The notes under the pieces were generated by a model. That model was not told where the DNA came from. It did no database searches and saw only the letters and a list, made by a program, of their open reading frames with translations. A stretch of DNA of 64,000 nt. Origin: Pythium myriotylum (lineage: Eukaryota; Oomycota; Peronosporomycetes; Pythiales; Pythiaceae). The stretch covers positions 124,001-188,000 of the forward strand of contig JALJCQ010000018.1 of NCBI GenBank assembly GCA_023091665.1. The letters are read 5' to 3'. How positions within the stretch are numbered: position 1 is the first letter of the stretch; the number at the start of each line of letters is the position of its first letter. Positions 20,207 to 31,268 of the stretch are shown here, in pieces. Made by a program: the position numbers and the translations under genes.

Positions 20207-22034
20207 GGATGAGACGATGAGGGAAAACGACTTGATCGTTGGCTGGTCGATTGCAGAATGACATCGGTTTACTGCGTCGACCAAGAGCGTGAGGCGGGGG
20301 AGGGGGGGTCCTCCTGTTCTTGGGAGACCAGCGGCTAGTAGTCAGTTGGTTGTCTGCGATTCTCGCATTCAGACTATAAAGAATCTAGTTCTCACCTTTG
20401 TACGCTCGCGCATCTCCAAAAGATTCTCTTGGCGCTTCAAATGCAGTGTACTGTCCACTTGAACTCGTGACTGATAAACCCACAAAGATGGTCTCCAGAT
20501 TCGATGAAGCTGTTATCACCGGACACACTGGGCAACCGAGAATTTGCTACGCTGGTGGTACGATGAGCTCTCGTATTGTGTAAATCATCGGCTAAACCTC
20601 GTCCTTAACCTGTAAAAAAGGCGTTCGCTGGGTATCACCAAGATATCGAGCTGCTATCAATGAATCACCACACGTGACAACTCCAACCGTGCTGATTGCG
20701 GTGATACCTCTGGAGTTCTCGCTGCGCAAACGAAGGATAGGACGGGATCTACATTTGTACTCAGATCTATGGCAACATCTGTCACTCCTCATGTGCCACC
20801 GTTGTGACTAACGAAGTCACTTCTTGACAGGCAGTCAATTGCCCAGACTAATCTGGGTGATGGGAAGATGCGAGTCAAAGCACGAGACTCCAGTCAGCAC
20901 ACCGGTGTTCCACACATCTTGGAACCATCGCATCAGAATGCAGATAACCACATTAGTACAACCCATGGACGCGACTTTCTCCATGTTACTCACACACCCA
21001 GTTCCGTAAGGCTGTTGGCTCGCCAACACGCCACACGCCAGGAGCTACCGGTACTTCCTGACTCATTGCGCAAATAATGTCACACCTATGTACAGACTGG
21101 ATGTCAGGTCCTGGCCTTACACGTTGGTTCATAGATAGGCCAAATGACGTTTTCCTTGAAGATTGGCTGTTCGCTTGCATATAGCCAGACCCAATGTTCC
21201 CTGTAGGTTTTGTGGGTCCAAGAAAGCTGACAGTACTTGAGACGAATGAGAAGCCCTTGATTGTCTCAAAAGGTGATGCCGAGAAAATCACTGGAGATAA
21301 GGGTCCTTGTCAACGACCCAATTTGTGATTTTCTCTACATCACCTCGAAACACTTTTCTATTAGCCGAATACTCTCATGGATAATCCGTGAGCACCCGAC
21401 CCTTCTTGTCAGGAAGGGTCGGGTTTGCGCAGCCCGGTTGCGCAAACAGATCGGCTGCTATGAAAGGCTCAATTGCTTTGGTCTTTCAACTCTGCGATGG
21501 CGTATCTGCGGGATGCCAATACCTGTCTGTGTGAAGCGGCAGGCTTTGGATAAAGAAGACCGACCAGGACGCTTCTCAATCCCCTTCGTTCAAAATCGCA
21601 GATGACAGCTTAAGCGTTTGGTTCGACGGTATAAAGCGATGCAGTAGAGTACAATGCATGCTCCAACTACTTCGAATTCAACCGTTGGAAAGCTGTAGCG
21701 GAACAAAAGTGCCAGGGTCATTGATGCCACAGTAAAGGTTATGTCTCATAACATGCAGGGCAAACTATAGATACGGAGCAAGTAAACCATATCCTAAGAG
21801 TATGGTTTGCTTCACAAGGGCCAAGTCAAATTAAACGTGACCTCTGATATGTTCCCGCGAGCTGAACGTATCTGTTTTGAGCATTACCGGTACATGTTTC
21901 AACAAGCCGATCGCTTTCATCTTCTGAGAGCCACCAGCTAAGAGGGACAACACCCATGCTCGGATGCAACGACATCAAACACCAACCACAACTTCGTCAC
22001 TCCACAACTCACAGCCAACAGAACAAACCCCGCT
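20207..22034. other. Divergent promoter interval between protease copies 3 and 4
   Basis: The interval separates a minus-strand and a plus-strand protease, so it holds both promoters. A TCATT-type initiator at 20248-20261 (minus) serves copy 3. No coding frame is recognised. Adjacent hairpins lie at 21394-21447. Confidence 0.45.
21394..21447. repeat. Two adjoining hairpins
   Basis: ACCCGACCCTTC (21394-21405) pairs with 21413-21424, and GTTTGCGCA (21423-21431) pairs with TGCGCAAAC (21439-21447). They resemble bacterial terminators by shape, but in this eukaryotic setting are more likely foldback mutations. Confidence 0.6.
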
Positions 22035-22820
22035 ATGAATACTGCTTTACTTCTTGTTGCCACTGCGATAAGCGTGGCCCAGGCCGCCAACATCAAGCCC
22101 CTCACCGTCGGTGGAACGATCGTTCCCCCTGATACCAAGACGTATGTCTCAGGACTGCGCACGACTCCGGACGGCCAGACGATTTGCGGAGGCACACTCA
22201 TCTCACCCACACATGTGCTTAGTGCTGCCCACTGCGCCGGCTTCGTCAAGTACGTAGTCATCGGCTCGCACTACCTCTTAGGTAGCCGTGACGGAGAAAG
22301 CATCGCAGTCAAGAAGGAGACGCCTCATCCTCGCTACAACGAAGGAACCACCAAGCCTGGAGTCGACGATACGGCTTCATACGACTACAGTGTGATTGAG
22401 TTGGAGACACCAGCCAAGTTTCCACCAGCTAAGCTATTGTCTGCCGACTCGGACTCCTTCGCCGGTGCCAACGCGACTGTCATGGGCTGGGGCTCAATCT
22501 ATGAAAATGGACCCCAAACTATGCAGCTGCAGCGCGTTGACGTACCCGTCTTGACCCGCACGGAGTGTTTGACGCGCGGGCTAGAATCTTTCCCCCTCTC
22601 CGAGTCAATGTTTTGTGCCGGAGGTGTCGAGAACCAGGACGGCTGCAACGGGGACTCAGGCGGTCCGCTCGTACTGGAACAACCGACCGGCGATGTTCTG
22701 GTCGGTGTTGTGAGCTGGGGTGATGGATGCGGCCGCGCAAATATGCCTGGTGTCTACTCGAAGGTGTCTCACGTCAAGGAATGGATCCAGTCACTTGCCC
22801 CTACTGCTACCTGGGTGTAG
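22035..22820 (+). CDS. Secreted trypsin-like serine protease (S1A), copy 4
   Basis: 261 residues opening MNTALLLVATAISVAQA, a signal peptide. Triad motifs are LSAAHC, YDYSVIEL and CNGDSGGP, with Asp in NQDGC at the specificity position. An insertion after the RYNEGTTK segment (PGVDDTASY) lengthens the loop before the catalytic Asp. The mature start TVGG replaces Ile16 with Thr, which is unusual because that new N-terminus normally makes the activating salt bridge. It is transcribed away from copy 3. Confidence 0.92.
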   Translation: MNTALLLVATAISVAQAANIKPLTVGGTIVPPDTKTYVSGLRTTPDGQTICGGTLISPTHVLSAAHCAGFVKYVVIGSHYLLGSRDGESIAVKKETPHPRYNEGTTKPGVDDTASYDYSVIELETPAKFPPAKLLSADSDSFAGANATVMGWGSIYENGPQTMQLQRVDVPVLTRTECLTRGLESFPLSESMFCAGGVENQDGCNGDSGGPLVLEQPTGDVLVGVVSWGDGCGRANMPGVYSKVSHVKEWIQSLAPTATWV

Positions 22821-22958
22821 ACAAATAATGTCTGAGCTGGTTTGTAGCCGATACCAATAACACCATACGAGCGTTCGGCCCAGGTAGAATCACCACACAA
22901 AGGAATACAATGAATTTATGTCCTCTTCTCCTAAAAGTAGGTTAACATACCTGTGGCT

Positions 22959-23092
22959 CTACACAAACGTTGCGTTTGGCGCGAGCCCCTGGATCCAGGA
23001 TTTGACGTAAGCCTCCTTGCTGTGCAACGCCTGGCTTGTCAGCGACGCCACAGCCCAGCCTGAGCGCCGGTGAATGCGACGGCAGCGGGCAG
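22959..23092 (-). pseudogene. Collapsed protease remnant
   Basis: Read on the minus strand, sequence matching the end of the signal peptide of the gene at 27603 (FTGAQA) joins almost directly to the C-terminal end (ADKPG, then SWIQGLAPNATFV and stop). About 200 codons with the whole catalytic core are gone. Its upstream flank also matches that of the 27603 gene, so it is the degenerate counterpart in a duplicated divergent pair. Confidence 0.8.
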
Positions 23093-23327
23093 GTGCTGCT
23101 TTTGTCATGGCCGCTGCTTGCATCAGCGATTCAGCCCTGAGAGGCTCCAGTCTGGATGGGTCCTGTACTGTATGAGATATCGTTCACACCGGAGCCCGAA
23201 TATTGAGCTTGTATGAGTCCATGATGTGCTCTTGCTGTAATAGACTACAGATGTTGAAGGGATGGGATAGTCTCGATGCATTGTCAAAGGGTCCTCAAAT
23301 TACTAAAGGGTGGAAGTGGCCTCGCGC

Positions 23328-23379
23328 AGCCTATTGATGGTCAATAGGCTGTCGCCTGATCAAATTGATCAGGCGACAG
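23328..23379. repeat. Two overlapping perfect hairpins
   Basis: AGCCTATTGA pairs with TCAATAGGCT around a 3-nt loop (23328-23350). CTGTCGCCTGATCAA pairs with its exact complement around a single base (23349-23379). The paralogous interval at 28.4-29 kb lacks both, so they arose after duplication. Confidence 0.8.
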
Positions 23380-24431
23380 CATACTCGATGTCAGCTGTGA
23401 TATCCATTTGCTTGACAAGATCATCAGATTGGTGGAAAAGATTGCTGACAGTGTCAGACATTGTCAGCAATCAGTATACACAGGATATACCGTATATTGT
23501 ACGATTTGTCTGTACACTGTAAGGACAAATCTTACAATATCCGGTGTGCTTGTGTCAGGGTGAGCGTGCTTACACCCCCGAAACCGACTGTACATCGCGT
23601 AATGTGACAACTTTCTGATGGCATTGATGACAGCAGTGACATCCGGGTCCCACTTGGATGAACGGTTGATGAGGTGCAGACAGAACAAAGAAAAGCTGAA
23701 GTGACATTATTGAAGCTGGAGGAAGTTGGGACTGCCTCGACCCGACAGTCAACGTCAGGAAATGACAGCAATCAACTCTTGATTGGTGTCAGCTCCTGAT
23801 GTCGTTGATTTCAACATGATTTGCGATATGCAACTGTACGTTGTGTCACTGTTGCATGCTTCACCGGCCATACCCACGGCTTGACCCTACTGATTTTCAG
23901 CACAGCATGATTCAGCACGTTAATATTTACGCGTACCTATGAACTCACCAGCAAACCCACGCTCCGAATCGCTGTGCTGGTCATGAACAAACCACTGTGC
24001 CCACGCATAGCTTCCGTAACCAAATCATTGAATGATCTGTCCTTTAGTTGCACTATCACGGTGGATGCCCTGAATTTCAGAGCATCCGTGTTTCAGGCTG
24101 AAACACCGACGAGAGTAGCAGTCGTTGATGCCCAGTGGAACATCGACTGCGCGATTAGGGTCATTAATGGGTGGCTTTCTGGAATGTAGTTACCGAGCCG
24201 CGGAATTGTACAAATGACTTTTCTTGACAAATGGAATAGCAACATTCGAGTTCAAGCAAAAAAATCGCTTTACAAAAGCCAAAATCTTGAAGTGACATAC
24301 TGGTCAATTGCTTCCAGCCTGTCGCGTCCACTCATCCAATACATGCCTCATGACTATAGCCACAGATCAAAGATGACTCCTACACAGTTACCAAGTGAAT
24401 CGTCTATGTAGTTGGTTAGTACGCTGCGAAA

Positions 24432-24486
24432 CCCCGGACATGCCGCGTTACAAATTCAACCCCGGACATGCCGCGTTACAAATTCA
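24432..24486 (+). repeat. 28-bp tandem repeat, two copies
   Basis: Two adjoining copies of a unit starting CCCCGGACATGCCGCG, with starts 28 bp apart. Confidence 0.85.
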
Positions 24487-25036
24487 CGATGTGTGCGACC
24501 TTGTACGTATTAAAAAGCGAGACCTTTGTCGCCTACCTCTGATCACGACAGGCTATCCCATTCACTGGCTCGATTGGGCTTGCGAAGAAGGACAGGATGG
24601 CTTTTCATGCGGGCGGCATCACCAAAAGCAAATATCGATAAAGCCATGAGAAGTGGGGTACAAGGCGTAGCATTTTAGGCTTTAGAAGACTAGAGCTGCT
24701 GAGGCACACGAGAAGTGTGAGCCCCGGGAGTGGTGCGGTGGGTTCCGAGGCTGCTTGTTGCTTGCGTGGCAAGTGAGGGAATGAGGAGCTCGTCCCCGTG
24801 TCCTCGCCCTCACTAAGGCAAAGAGTGATTGGCACGCAGCGTGCGGCTCTCTCTGCCATCCACCGCACTAACCTCTCGGAAGCTCGAAAGCAGTTGGCAC
24901 CGGTTCGGTGCATTCGTTTTGACGGTGAGAGCCATATGCCGTCCTCCGAAAAACTGTTTTTCCATCGGTGCTGGAAAAACCACATTTCACTTCGCATTTC
25001 TCCCACGCCTCCACAAGCCCAACTCAAGCCAAGACT

Positions 25037-25795
25037 ATGAAGACATCGATTACGCTGCTCCTCGCTTCAGCGGCTTTCGCCGGTGCTCAGGCTGCCAGCA
25101 TCAAGCCGTTGATTCTTAGCGGCACGGTCGTCCCAGCTAGCGAGAAAACCTACACTGCCAACCTCCGCTCCTCTGAGAGTGCTGATGCGACTTGTGGTGG
25201 ATCGCTCATCACCCCGACACACATCCTCACGGCAGCCCACTGTGCCGGAGCCAACTATGTGGCTATTGGCACGCACTTCCGTGGTGGCAACGCCGATGGT
25301 GAGCGCGTCAAAGTCAAGAAGGAGACGCTGCATCCGAAGTACGATGAAGCAACAATTGACTACGACGTTAGTATCATCGAGCTTGAGACACCATCGAAGT
25401 TCACTCCGGTTAAGCTGCTCTCGGCAGACACCGAAACATTCGTCGGCGCCATGGGCACTGTTATGGGATGGGGCTTAACAGAGAGGAGAGTTCCGTCGAA
25501 AGAACTTTTGCGTGTAGACGTGCCAGTTCTCTCGGACGCCGTTTGCAAGGAGGGTAATGGTGAATCGACAATCACGCCCGCCATGTTCTGCGCTGGTGGC
25601 GTTGAGAACCGCGACGCATGCTCGATGGACTCAGGGGGTCCTTTGATTGTCGAACAGGCCACTGGTGATGTGCTTATCGGCGTTGTGAGCTGGGGCATTG
25701 GCTGTGGCCTTGCCGAGAGGCCAGGCGTCTATGCGAAAGTTGCCCATGTCAAGAGCTGGATCCAAGAACTTGCGCCGAACGCAACGTTCGTGTAG
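25037..25795 (+). CDS. Secreted trypsin-like serine protease (S1A), copy 5, Met193 type
   Basis: 252 residues from MKTSITLLLASAAFAGAQA, a signal peptide. His (LTAAHC), Asp (YDVSIIEL) and Ser (CSMDSGGP) are all present, as is the specificity Asp (NRDAC). The residue just before DSGGP, Gly193 in chymotrypsin numbering and part of the oxyanion hole, is Met. The mature start is ILSG after KPL. It is the right-hand member of a duplicated divergent pair; the left-hand member is the remnant at 22959. Sequence stretches are identical to the gene at 30510. Confidence 0.92.
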   Translation: MKTSITLLLASAAFAGAQAASIKPLILSGTVVPASEKTYTANLRSSESADATCGGSLITPTHILTAAHCAGANYVAIGTHFRGGNADGERVKVKKETLHPKYDEATIDYDVSIIELETPSKFTPVKLLSADTETFVGAMGTVMGWGLTERRVPSKELLRVDVPVLSDAVCKEGNGESTITPAMFCAGGVENRDACSMDSGGPLIVEQATGDVLIGVVSWGIGCGLAERPGVYAKVAHVKSWIQELAPNATFV

Positions 25796-25892
25796 ATGTA
25801 ATAAGCAGAGATATGATCTTCATACACGTATCCACTCGCTTGTATCTTCCAGAGTTTTGGTTTTTTTTGAGCGAGCAGTAAAGTGTATGATG

Positions 25893-27167
25893 TAATAGTA
25901 ACAAGGTGAGGTCTATTGGTTTGCTCTTTTAGAAACCTATAGCCGGCGTGCGTTTGGATTACGGGGCGAGTTCACGCCTCCAATATGAGAGATCTCCGTC
26001 AAGAAGGTCGGCGATGGCTGAGTGGTCTGCTCGCGTCGTGGGATGGAGCACATGACTGCTTTGGGCGGTGTCCATTGCCAGATTGGCTGCGGCGTCCGAC
26101 ATGCGATTGGCGGCCCTGGGATGGTGCATCCAGGTGTTGACGCCAAGTAAGTCCGCGATCCGCCGTGCCCGCGCGTATTTGGTCCGGAGGATCTTGTTGA
26201 GAGGAGCTCGGTATGCTTGCATCTGTCGAATGATGAGCATGCTATCGCCAACGACCGTGAGGGGGGTCCAATGGTGTTGATGAGCTGCCGTCAGCCCAGC
26301 CAGCAGGCCCTCGTACTCAGCTTGATTGTTAGTTGTGGTGCGGGCCGGATATGATATCGCTGCGGAATAGATGACTTGAGCGGCGGTGTTGTTGTGACAA
26401 AGTCGTACTACAATCGCTCCAGCCCCGCCCGCTCCGGGGTTGCCGCGTGACCCACCATCGAAAAATAACAGGTAACGTTGGTCATGGTGCGGGAATCCAA
26501 GCGTCATCGGGGGTCGTGATGTCGAGGGCGCGTTCTTGAGCAGCTCGAGTGCTGCCGCACACAGCACTCGTGTGCGGCGTAGCCGCACTATCCATTGTGC
26601 GCGGCCATCGTAGGTCGCGGAGGGAGGCTTGGAGACGTGTGCGGAGGAGCGCGAGTGCGTGGTCCGGTCGCCAGACTTCATTGTCTCCGTCGAGTGTAGT
26701 GCGTCGTTGTCAGATCGTCTGGAGTGTGACGAGAACTTGTTTCCTCCAGGCGGCCTGTATAGCCGCATGAGTAGCAATCGTTGCTGTTTCAGTGGGGGAC
26801 GGTAACCGCATCAGCTCTGGGTGCTCCCAGATGAGGTTTGGGAAGCCAACGAGCTGCAGGGAAAAGAAAGCCGTTTTGCTCTCCTCCAGGCTTGGGGCCT
26901 GATCCGCGGACCACAGATGCCTCCATTGTTCCAACAGGACGTTCCACATCGTTTGAGCAACCGAGCAATCCCAGAAGATGTGTGCAGTCGACCCTCCTGC
27001 TGAGCCAAGTGCTGCGCAGTGCGGGCAACCCACACTTGAGCAGGTGCGGTCCCACGCCCTGAGCCTGTCTCCTTTGAGTCTCGCCATCAAGGTGCGCTGT
27101 GAATCGACAATGCCCGGCAGCTGAGCGATCGTTTTCCATGAGAGTGTGGCTAGCGCGTCCGCAATGT
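25893..27167 (-). mobile_element. 5'-truncated non-LTR retrotransposon (LINE)
   Basis: Direct repeats AGTAAAGTGTATGATG at 25877-25892 and 27168-27183 form a perfect 16-bp target duplication around a segment carrying only the C-terminal part of a LINE polyprotein. The missing 5' end is typical of target-primed reverse transcription. No poly-A tail is evident at the 25893 side. A tandem 39-bp duplication begins at the right junction. Confidence 0.8.
25959..27167 (-). pseudogene. LINE C-terminal zinc-binding and RNase H domains
   Basis: The 5' part (frame open to 26710) has a reverse-transcriptase zinc-binding motif, CPHCAALG then HIFWDC. The next frame (25959-26777) carries an RNase H domain with the acidic residues in FFDGGSRGNPG, NNQAEYEGL, VVGDSMLII and NRMSDAAAN. 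The two parts are in different frames, overlapping at 26710-26777, so an indel separates them. The reverse transcriptase and endonuclease are absent. Confidence 0.8.
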
Positions 27168-27182
27168 AGTAAAGTGTATGAT

Positions 27183-27260
27183 GGATATCATCAATGATTC
27201 CGTATGAATAGAGCTGTTGTAGGATATCATCAATGATTCCGTATGAATAGAGCTGTTGTA
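27183..27260 (+). repeat. 39-bp tandem duplication at LINE junction
   Basis: Two copies of a 39-bp unit beginning GGATATCATCAATGATTCCG lie directly against the right target duplication of the LINE. Confidence 0.85.
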
Positions 27261-27602
27261 ACTTGCGAGAATGTTGCATTACCTGCGGGATGGTGATCCT
27301 TAGCAGTAGTTACTACTTGCAGAACTGTGTTTGCTGCTACCGATACATAGTATTCAACGAAACCGTCGCCGACAGAGGTGCTGGCAAGAAAGGAGGCAGG
27401 AGTGGGGACATTGTTCAGTGGGCCGACTAACTTTATCCGAGACACGAGAATCTGTAATAGATTACTGCCATTCTTACAAAACGCATCCCGACATCGACTT
27501 ATACCACCCAATGCATGATCACGTCTCTCGAGCTCGTTTGCGAAAATGAAATCAGCCAATCGGGATTCGTTTGTTCCAGTTGAGAGAATGTTTGACCGTG
27601 GA
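27261..27602. other. 3' flank of protease copy 6
   Basis: No gene or repeat is recognised between the LINE junction and the stop codon of the minus-strand protease. Confidence 0.5.
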
Positions 27603-28352
27603 TTAGATGAAGGTTGCGTTCGGCACGAGCCCCTGGATCCAACTCTTGAGGTAGGACACCTTGCTGTACACGCCTGGCTTGTCAGCAATGCCACAACCAT
27701 CTCCCCAGCTCACAACGCCGATCAGAACGTCGCCAGTGGCCTGTTCAAGAATCAACGGTCCCCCCGAGTCCATCGAGCACGAATCGCGATTCGCGACACC
27801 TCCGGCGCAGAACATGGCGGGTGTGATCGCCGACGCTCCATTGCCCTGCTTGCACTTGGCGTCCGAGAGGACTGGGACATTCACGCGAAGGAGTTCGTTC
27901 GACGGAACATTCTTCTCTGTCAAGCCCCAACCCATGACCGTACCAGTCGCCCCGACAAACGTCTCCGTGTCAGCCGACAGCAACTTAACTGGAGTGAATT
28001 TGGATGGCGTTGCGAGCTCGATGATGCTGAAGTCGTAGTCGATCGTTTGCTTGTTGTACTTGGGGTGGATCGTCTCTTTCTTGACCGCGATCTGCTCACC
28101 ATCGGCATTGCCGCTGCGAAAGTGCGAGCCCACGGCCACGAACTTGGCCCCCGCGCAGTGAGCGGCGGTGAGGATATGCGTCGATGTGATCAACGAGCCG
28201 CCGCATGTTGCGCCTTCTGTCGCAGTTGCACGCAGGTTGGCAGTATAGGTTTTCTGCCCAGCAGGCACGACGGTGCCGCTGAGGATCAAGGGCTTGATCT
28301 CCGCGGCCTGAGCGCCGGTGAATGCGACGGCAGCGAGCAGGAAAGTCTTCAT
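27603..28352 (-). CDS. Secreted trypsin-like serine protease (S1A), copy 6, Met193 type
   Basis: 249 residues from MKTFLLAAVAFTGAQA, a signal peptide. The triad reads LTAAHC, YDFSIIEL and CSMDSGGP with the specificity Asp in NRDSC; the oxyanion-hole Gly193 is Met. The mature start ILSG follows KPL. It is the intact left-hand member of a divergent pair with the gene at 30510; the matching left member of the other pair has collapsed (22959). Confidence 0.92.
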   Translation of the reverse strand: MKTFLLAAVAFTGAQAAEIKPLILSGTVVPAGQKTYTANLRATATEGATCGGSLITSTHILTAAHCAGAKFVAVGSHFRSGNADGEQIAVKKETIHPKYNKQTIDYDFSIIELATPSKFTPVKLLSADTETFVGATGTVMGWGLTEKNVPSNELLRVNVPVLSDAKCKQGNGASAITPAMFCAGGVANRDSCSMDSGGPLILEQATGDVLIGVVSWGDGCGIADKPGVYSKVSYLKSWIQGLVPNATFI

Positions 28353-30509
28353 TGTCAGGAAAGGTTTGTTCTTCGACGAAGGGAATCGGAAATAATGCGA
28401 GTCAGCACGCCTTTTGTCAAGCAGCGTGAATGGCCGCTGCTTGTATCAGCCACGACACTGGCTGCTGGTTGAGTCCGTTGCCTGTATGGGACAGCATCAG
28501 TCGTGTGTTCACGCTGGAGCTCGAAGATTGAGCATGGATGAGTCCAGGATGCGTACTTGCTGCAAAAGGCTCCAGGCGCGGGAGGGATCAGATAGTCTCG
28601 ATCAACCCCGAAAGGATCCATTCTTTACTAACGCCCTCCCTTCATTACTAATGGATGGATGCGGTCTCGCCTAAGACTGAACCTTACTCGAGGGAGGTCA
28701 ACCGTGCTCTGCAACATTTTGCTTGACAACAGAAACGGATCATCGTGCGGACATGTATTTGGCACCTCAAAAGTTCTACGCTGCTATCGGACTACCGCTG
28801 CTGTACGAACTGTTTCCTTGTTGCTTGATTCAAGGAGCGGATCGCATCAGCCAGTGAGGCTGACCCGAGTTGGGACTTGTCTTGAAAATGTGGAAGATCC
28901 AAGACTTGCCGAGTGTTATCAGATTCGTGGGAAAGTTCGGTACTGTATTGCTGACAGTGTCAGCAATACTGACATGCAGTCAAATTGTCCGGTTTGCTTG
29001 TGTCAGGATGAGTGGTTGCTGAATCGTTTCACGATGTGACAACTTGGTGATGGCGACAGTGACAGCAGTGACATCTGGGATCCAACTTGGATGATCGGTT
29101 GATGAGATGAATATTGGACAAAGAAAAAGCGAAGCGGCATAATCAAAGCCACAGCAAGGTGAGGATGCTCGATCTCATTGAATACGGCGTCTGGAAATGA
29201 CGGTAATCGGCATGGTTTGTGGTACGATGGAGCAATACACTAGTTGTATCTGGTTTGTAAAATACGAGCTTCGTCGATTGTTGAACTTCGCCATGAATGG
29301 TTCAGGCACTTCGTGCTGGCGTCGAAGAGAGAACGCAACGTGCTGTACTGTTTTCATGAAGTACCATCCACGCGACGCCGACGATCGAGGTCCACGCGGT
29401 CGGTAGCTCCTTTCTTGCAAAGGTTGTTCAAATGGAGAAACACTTCGTCAAGCACTAAACTTCATCAAGGAACGCATTCAGATGGCGAATTTAGCAACAT
29501 GACGGTCACACTATCCCTGCGACGCGATGTTCTGCCCAACGATTATGGCGTTGGACCAACGCCATCATCATTGGGTGAGAAGGTTGACTTCCCATCCTTC
29601 GAAACTAGGTACACTGTGTTGCATGAACTGGGGTCGAAGCCCGTCCGGTTGACCCATGTCAAAACGTGTAAGCCTTTGGATTGCTGCTGGAATCAGATGA
29701 GCAGCTACAGTTTTTCAGCACATGTTCAGCACGTTGGCGCGTGCGTGCGTGCGGCCTCACAAACAGACTCACGTTTTGACGGTTTGTTCGAAGATTCCCT
29801 GGCATGCATTGTATGATCTGGTTGTGAACCTTATACGAGAGTCGAGCCGGGTCTGGATATACTGGTACTTTAGGATCAAGAGTAAGCTGACCATGAACAA
29901 ACCAGTCCCCCTAAACTAGCGATTTTCACAGCCAAGCAAATCATTGACTAATCTGTCGTTCCGTTGCTCCATTATGGGAGATGTCCTAGTACTCTGGCAG
30001 TAGCAGTCGTTGATGTGCTGTAATATCGATAGGGCAACTAGGATAATCAGTTGTATCCTTTCAGGCAGCTGGCTATCGAGCCCCGGAATAGTACAGATAG
30101 TACTGTACACATTACAGTAGTTTGGTCGGCGTGCGGCCACGACTGTAGTCAGAACAGACAAAGCGAAGCCATAATTGCTCTGTTAGCAGCAGAATCCCAT
30201 GTGCTGTTACCTACCAGTCTGTCACGTCGACTCACCCACTAATCACACAATTGCGGCACACACCAAGGACAACTCCCAGACACTTCGCCAACTGGACATT
30301 CCAGTTGCTTAGTACTCGCTGTCGCCAAATCCCAGACAAGCAGCGTCACACTATTGATGGTGTCTGTGACCTCTGGATAGACCTTCGTCGTTCATAATCA
30401 AGACAGGCTATCCCATCCGCTAGCACGGTGCAGCATGTGAGGAAGAACGGCATGATCACTCACTTCGCATTTCGCCGAATCCTTCACAAGCCTAACTGAC
30501 ACCGAGACA
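28353..30509. other. Divergent promoter interval of protease copies 6 and 7
   Basis: Order and sequence of several blocks match 23093-25036, showing duplication of the whole divergent unit. A TTATTTCCGATTC motif (minus strand, about 40 bp before the ATG at 28352) and CACTTCGCATTTC (30464-30476, also before the 25037 gene) may be initiators. No gene is recognised. Confidence 0.6.
28945..28969. repeat. Near-perfect palindrome
   Basis: GTATTGCTGACA (28945-28956) pairs exactly with 28958-28969 around one base. The paralogous sequence at 23447-23470 is a hairpin with a longer loop. Confidence 0.75.
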
Positions 30510-31268
30510 ATGAAGACATCGTCCACGCTGCTCCTCGCTACAACCGCGTTCGCTGGTGCCCAGGCTGCCAACATCAAGCCCTTGATTCTTAGCGGCACGG
30601 TCGTCCCTGCTGGCGAGAAGACGTACACTACCAGCCTCCGTTATTCGGAGACTGGTGGCGCGTACTGTGGTGGGTCGCTCATCACACCAACTATTGTACT
30701 CTCGGCTGCCCACTGTGCCGGAGCCAAGTATGTGGCGGTTGGCTCCCACTTCCGTAGTGGCAAGGCTGATGGTGAGCGCATCAAAATCAAGAAAGAGACG
30801 CTGCATCCGAAGTGGAACGAAGCCACCATCGACTACGACATTAGTATCATCGAGCTCGAGACTCCGTCCAAGTTTACCCCGGTTAACCTGCTCTCGGCAG
30901 ACACCGAAACATTCGTCGGCGCCATGGGCACTGTTATGGGATGGGGTGTGACAGAAACGAGCAATCCGTCGGATGAACTTTTGCGTGTAGACGTGCCAGT
31001 TCTCTCGGACGCCGTTTGCAAGGAGGGCAACGGTGCATCGCGCATCACACCCGCCATGTTCTGCGCTGGCGGTGTTGAGAACCGCGACTCATGCTCGATG
31101 GACTCAGGAGGTCCATTGATCCTTGAACAGGCCACTGGTGATGCGGTTGTTGGCGTTGTGAGCTGGGGTGTCGGCTGTGGCCGTGCTGACAAGCCAGGCG
31201 TCTATGCGAAAGTTGCCCATGTCAAGAGCTGGATCCAGGAACTTGCGCCGAACGCGACGTTCGTGTAG
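30510..31268 (+). CDS. Secreted trypsin-like serine protease (S1A), copy 7, Met193 type
   Basis: 252 residues from MKTSSTLLLATTAFAGAQA, a signal peptide. Triad motifs are LSAAHC, YDISIIEL and CSMDSGGP, with the specificity Asp in NRDSC and Met in place of Gly193. The mature start is ILSG after KPL. The gene is closest to 25037, sharing long identical blocks, for example around AMGTVMGWG and the LLRVDVPVLSDAVCKEGNG stretch. This is consistent with duplication plus gene conversion. Confidence 0.92.
   Translation: MKTSSTLLLATTAFAGAQAANIKPLILSGTVVPAGEKTYTTSLRYSETGGAYCGGSLITPTIVLSAAHCAGAKYVAVGSHFRSGKADGERIKIKKETLHPKWNEATIDYDISIIELETPSKFTPVNLLSADTETFVGAMGTVMGWGVTETSNPSDELLRVDVPVLSDAVCKEGNGASRITPAMFCAGGVENRDSCSMDSGGPLILEQATGDAVVGVVSWGVGCGRADKPGVYAKVAHVKSWIQELAPNATFV

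Larger units (their letters stand above)
23093..25036. other. Intergenic segment paralogous to 28353-30509
   Basis: Scattered blocks match the other interval in the same order: GGCCGCTGCTTG (23109 and 28430), GCTTGTGTCAGG (23547 and 28998), CATGAACAAACCA (23983 and 29893), GTAGCAGTCGTTGATG (24116 and 30000) and GACAGGCTATCCCAT (24547 and 30402). It is the shared promoter region of a duplicated divergent protease pair. No gene is recognised inside. Confidence 0.7.

Noticed and set aside
21394..21447. Rho-independent terminator shape
   Set aside because: The genome is eukaryotic (introns, LTR elements), there is no U tract after the second stem, and no gene ends nearby.
22921..23000. Extra C-terminal exon of the gene at 22035
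   Set aside because: The match to protease C-termini is on the opposite strand and joins a signal-peptide segment, so it is a separate remnant.
24432..24486. CRISPR-like repeat
   Set aside because: Only two directly adjoining copies with no spacer, in a eukaryotic setting.
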